A stretch of DNA of 5,567 bases from Neisseriaceae bacterium (lineage in GTDB: Bacteria; Pseudomonadota; Gammaproteobacteria; Burkholderiales; Neisseriaceae). Shown here one piece after another: positions 4,863 to 5,567 of this stretch. Numbering within the stretch: the stretch's first letter is position 1; every line of letters begins with the position of its first letter. The notes beneath the pieces were generated by a model. It was not told the origin of the DNA, did no database searches, and saw only the letters and a list, made by a program, of their open reading frames with translations. Made by a program: the position numbers and the translations under genes. The stretch covers positions 1 through 5,567 of the forward strand of contig JAFSQZ010000002.1 of NCBI GenBank assembly GCA_017446355.1, read 5' to 3'.

Positions 4863-4878
4863 TTTCAGGCAGCCTGAA
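4863..4878. repeat. Near-palindromic DUS between membrane gene and pncA
   Basis: TTTCAGGCAGCCTGAA lies 5 nt after the preceding stop codon and carries the simDUS 12-mer on the - strand. No T-tract follows it, so it is a poor intrinsic terminator. Confidence 0.85.
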
Positions 4879-4901
4879 CATTTAATTATTATTCATTACC
4901 C

Positions 4902-4907
4902 AAAGGA
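4902..4907 (+). promoter_or_regulatory. Ribosome binding site of the cysteine hydrolase gene
   Basis: AAAGGA lies 7 nt before the ATG at 4915, matching the sites of purD and argF. Confidence 0.75.
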
Positions 4908-4914
4908 AAACAAA

Positions 4915-5556
4915 ATGATTGTCTCCCTTGATATTGATGCACAAAAAACTTTCACGCCACTTTGTCCCAATGAATTACCTGTACAAGAAGGTGATCAAAT
5001 TGTTGCCGAACTCAATGCTCAAGCTGCATTAGCAGATTTACGCGTAATGAGCAAAGACGCACACAGTCCCCAAGCACGCTGGTTATGCGCCAAACCAGAA
5101 GATATGTACCAACCCACAGGCTTACCCAACGCCGACATCACTTGGGTAGCGCACGCCATTGTTGGCAGCAAAGGTTTTGAACTATTAGACGGGCTGCCTG
5201 AAAGTACCGAATACGATTACTGCGTTTGGAAAGGTGTAGATCCAGAACTTCACCCATACGGCGCGTGTTATCACGACTTAACCGAAAAATTAAGCACAGG
5301 TTTAATTGAATGGTTGCAAGCCAAAAGCGCGAAAACCCTGATTGTCGGCGGATTAGCAACCGATTATTGTGTCAAAACCACCGTTTTACAACTCTTAAAA
5401 GCAGGAAAATGGCAAGTCATTGTCAACCAAGCTGCCTGTCGTGGCATCGCCCCTGAAACCATAGAACAAGCGTGGCAACAAATGCGCGAACAAGGTGCCA
5501 TTATTTTAGACAACGCCAAAGCCATTGCCGAATATTTAAAATCTAATGCTGCCTGA
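4915..5556 (+). CDS. pncA: Nicotinamidase-like cysteine hydrolase
   Basis: The 213-residue product belongs to the isochorismatase/nicotinamidase superfamily. The likely reaction is nicotinamide to nicotinate plus ammonia in NAD salvage. The catalytic triad is visible: Asp8 in DIDAQKTF, Lys106 in VWKGVDP and Cys152 in GGLATDYCVKTT, the signature around the nucleophile. Metal ligands typical of nicotinamidases are Asp48 and His50 (KDAH) and His80 (WVAHAIVGSKGFELLDGLP, matching the usual WPxHCVxGTxGAEL region). The extra His of the common DWHPxxH motif is absent (KDAHSPQA), so substrate range is less certain than family membership. Length and start are normal, with a clear ribosome binding site. 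One DUS is read as GLPES (93-97), and the TGA stop is part of a DUS (5548-5557). A 56-bp gap with a near-palindromic DUS separates it from the membrane-protein gene. Confidence 0.88.
   Translation: MIVSLDIDAQKTFTPLCPNELPVQEGDQIVAELNAQAALADLRVMSKDAHSPQARWLCAKPEDMYQPTGLPNADITWVAHAIVGSKGFELLDGLPESTEYDYCVWKGVDPELHPYGACYHDLTEKLSTGLIEWLQAKSAKTLIVGGLATDYCVKTTVLQLLKAGKWQVIVNQAACRGIAPETIEQAWQQMREQGAIILDNAKAIAEYLKSNAA
5193..5202 (+). repeat. DUS core in pncA
   Basis: Exact GCTGCCTGAA, read as GLPE, which coincides with the family's usual G-L-P position after the third metal ligand. Confidence 0.8.
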
Positions 5557-5557
5557 A
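5548..5557 (+). repeat. DUS core forming the pncA stop
   Basis: Exact GCTGCCTGAA. Its TGA (5554-5556) is the stop codon of the hydrolase gene. Confidence 0.85.
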
Positions 5558-5567
5558 ATATTGGTAA

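Noticed and set aside
4692..4877. Overlapping 61-codon frame inside the membrane-protein gene
   Set aside because: It has no ribosome binding site, shows no recognisable motif and ends in the DUS translation FQAA. It is a shadow of the longer gene.
4863..4878. DUS palindrome as an intrinsic terminator before pncA
   Set aside because: The possible stem is not followed by a T-tract on either strand. In Neisseria, paired DUS often act as terminators, but here the evidence is insufficient.

Overview
The window comes from a Neisseriaceae genome of the Simonsiella/Alysiella/Kingella side of the family. The main evidence is the 10-mer GCTGCCTGAA, which I count 16 times by eye in 5.6 kb, on either strand. 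Six of these are complete AGGCTGCCTGAA 12-mers, which as I recall is the DNA uptake sequence (DUS) dialect called AG-simDUS (Simonsiella). The canonical Neisseria core GCCGTCTGAA was not seen. The moderately low GC and the protein families fit this placement. The species itself cannot be fixed from the sequence alone.

Layout. Positions 1-540 hold no credible gene. They contain six full copies and one cut-off copy of a ~40-bp REP-like element (ends GGAGATTGCCAC and GCAATGACG, usually with an internal hairpin) in mixed orientation, interleaved with DUS copies. One block of about 126 bp occurs twice (1-127 and 213-338). A 16-bp palindrome (537-552) and a plausible sigma-70 promoter (571-599) then precede yigZ. 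All six genes are on the + strand: yigZ (671-1288, IMPACT/YigZ family), purD (1536-2807, phosphoribosylamine-glycine ligase), argF (2849-3856, ornithine carbamoyltransferase), an unrecognised secreted four-cysteine protein (3869-4312), an unrecognised small membrane protein with a very AT-rich core (4355-4858), and a nicotinamidase-like cysteine hydrolase (4915-5556).

How the genes relate. The intergenic gaps from purD onward are 12 to 56 bp with no convincing terminator, so purD to pncA could be one transcript. The enzymes belong to different pathways (purine synthesis, arginine synthesis, NAD salvage), so this looks like a housekeeping cluster and not one pathway. The two orphan proteins are inserted between argF and the hydrolase.

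I see no phage, CRISPR, toxin-antitoxin or defence system, and no large undescribed system. The most unusual features are the REP cluster, whose hairpin arms change sequence while remaining complementary, and the way DUS copies are used in and around genes: as self-palindromes, as the stop codon of two genes, inside a conserved protein motif, and directly against start codons. The two orphan genes are the best candidates for new protein function.
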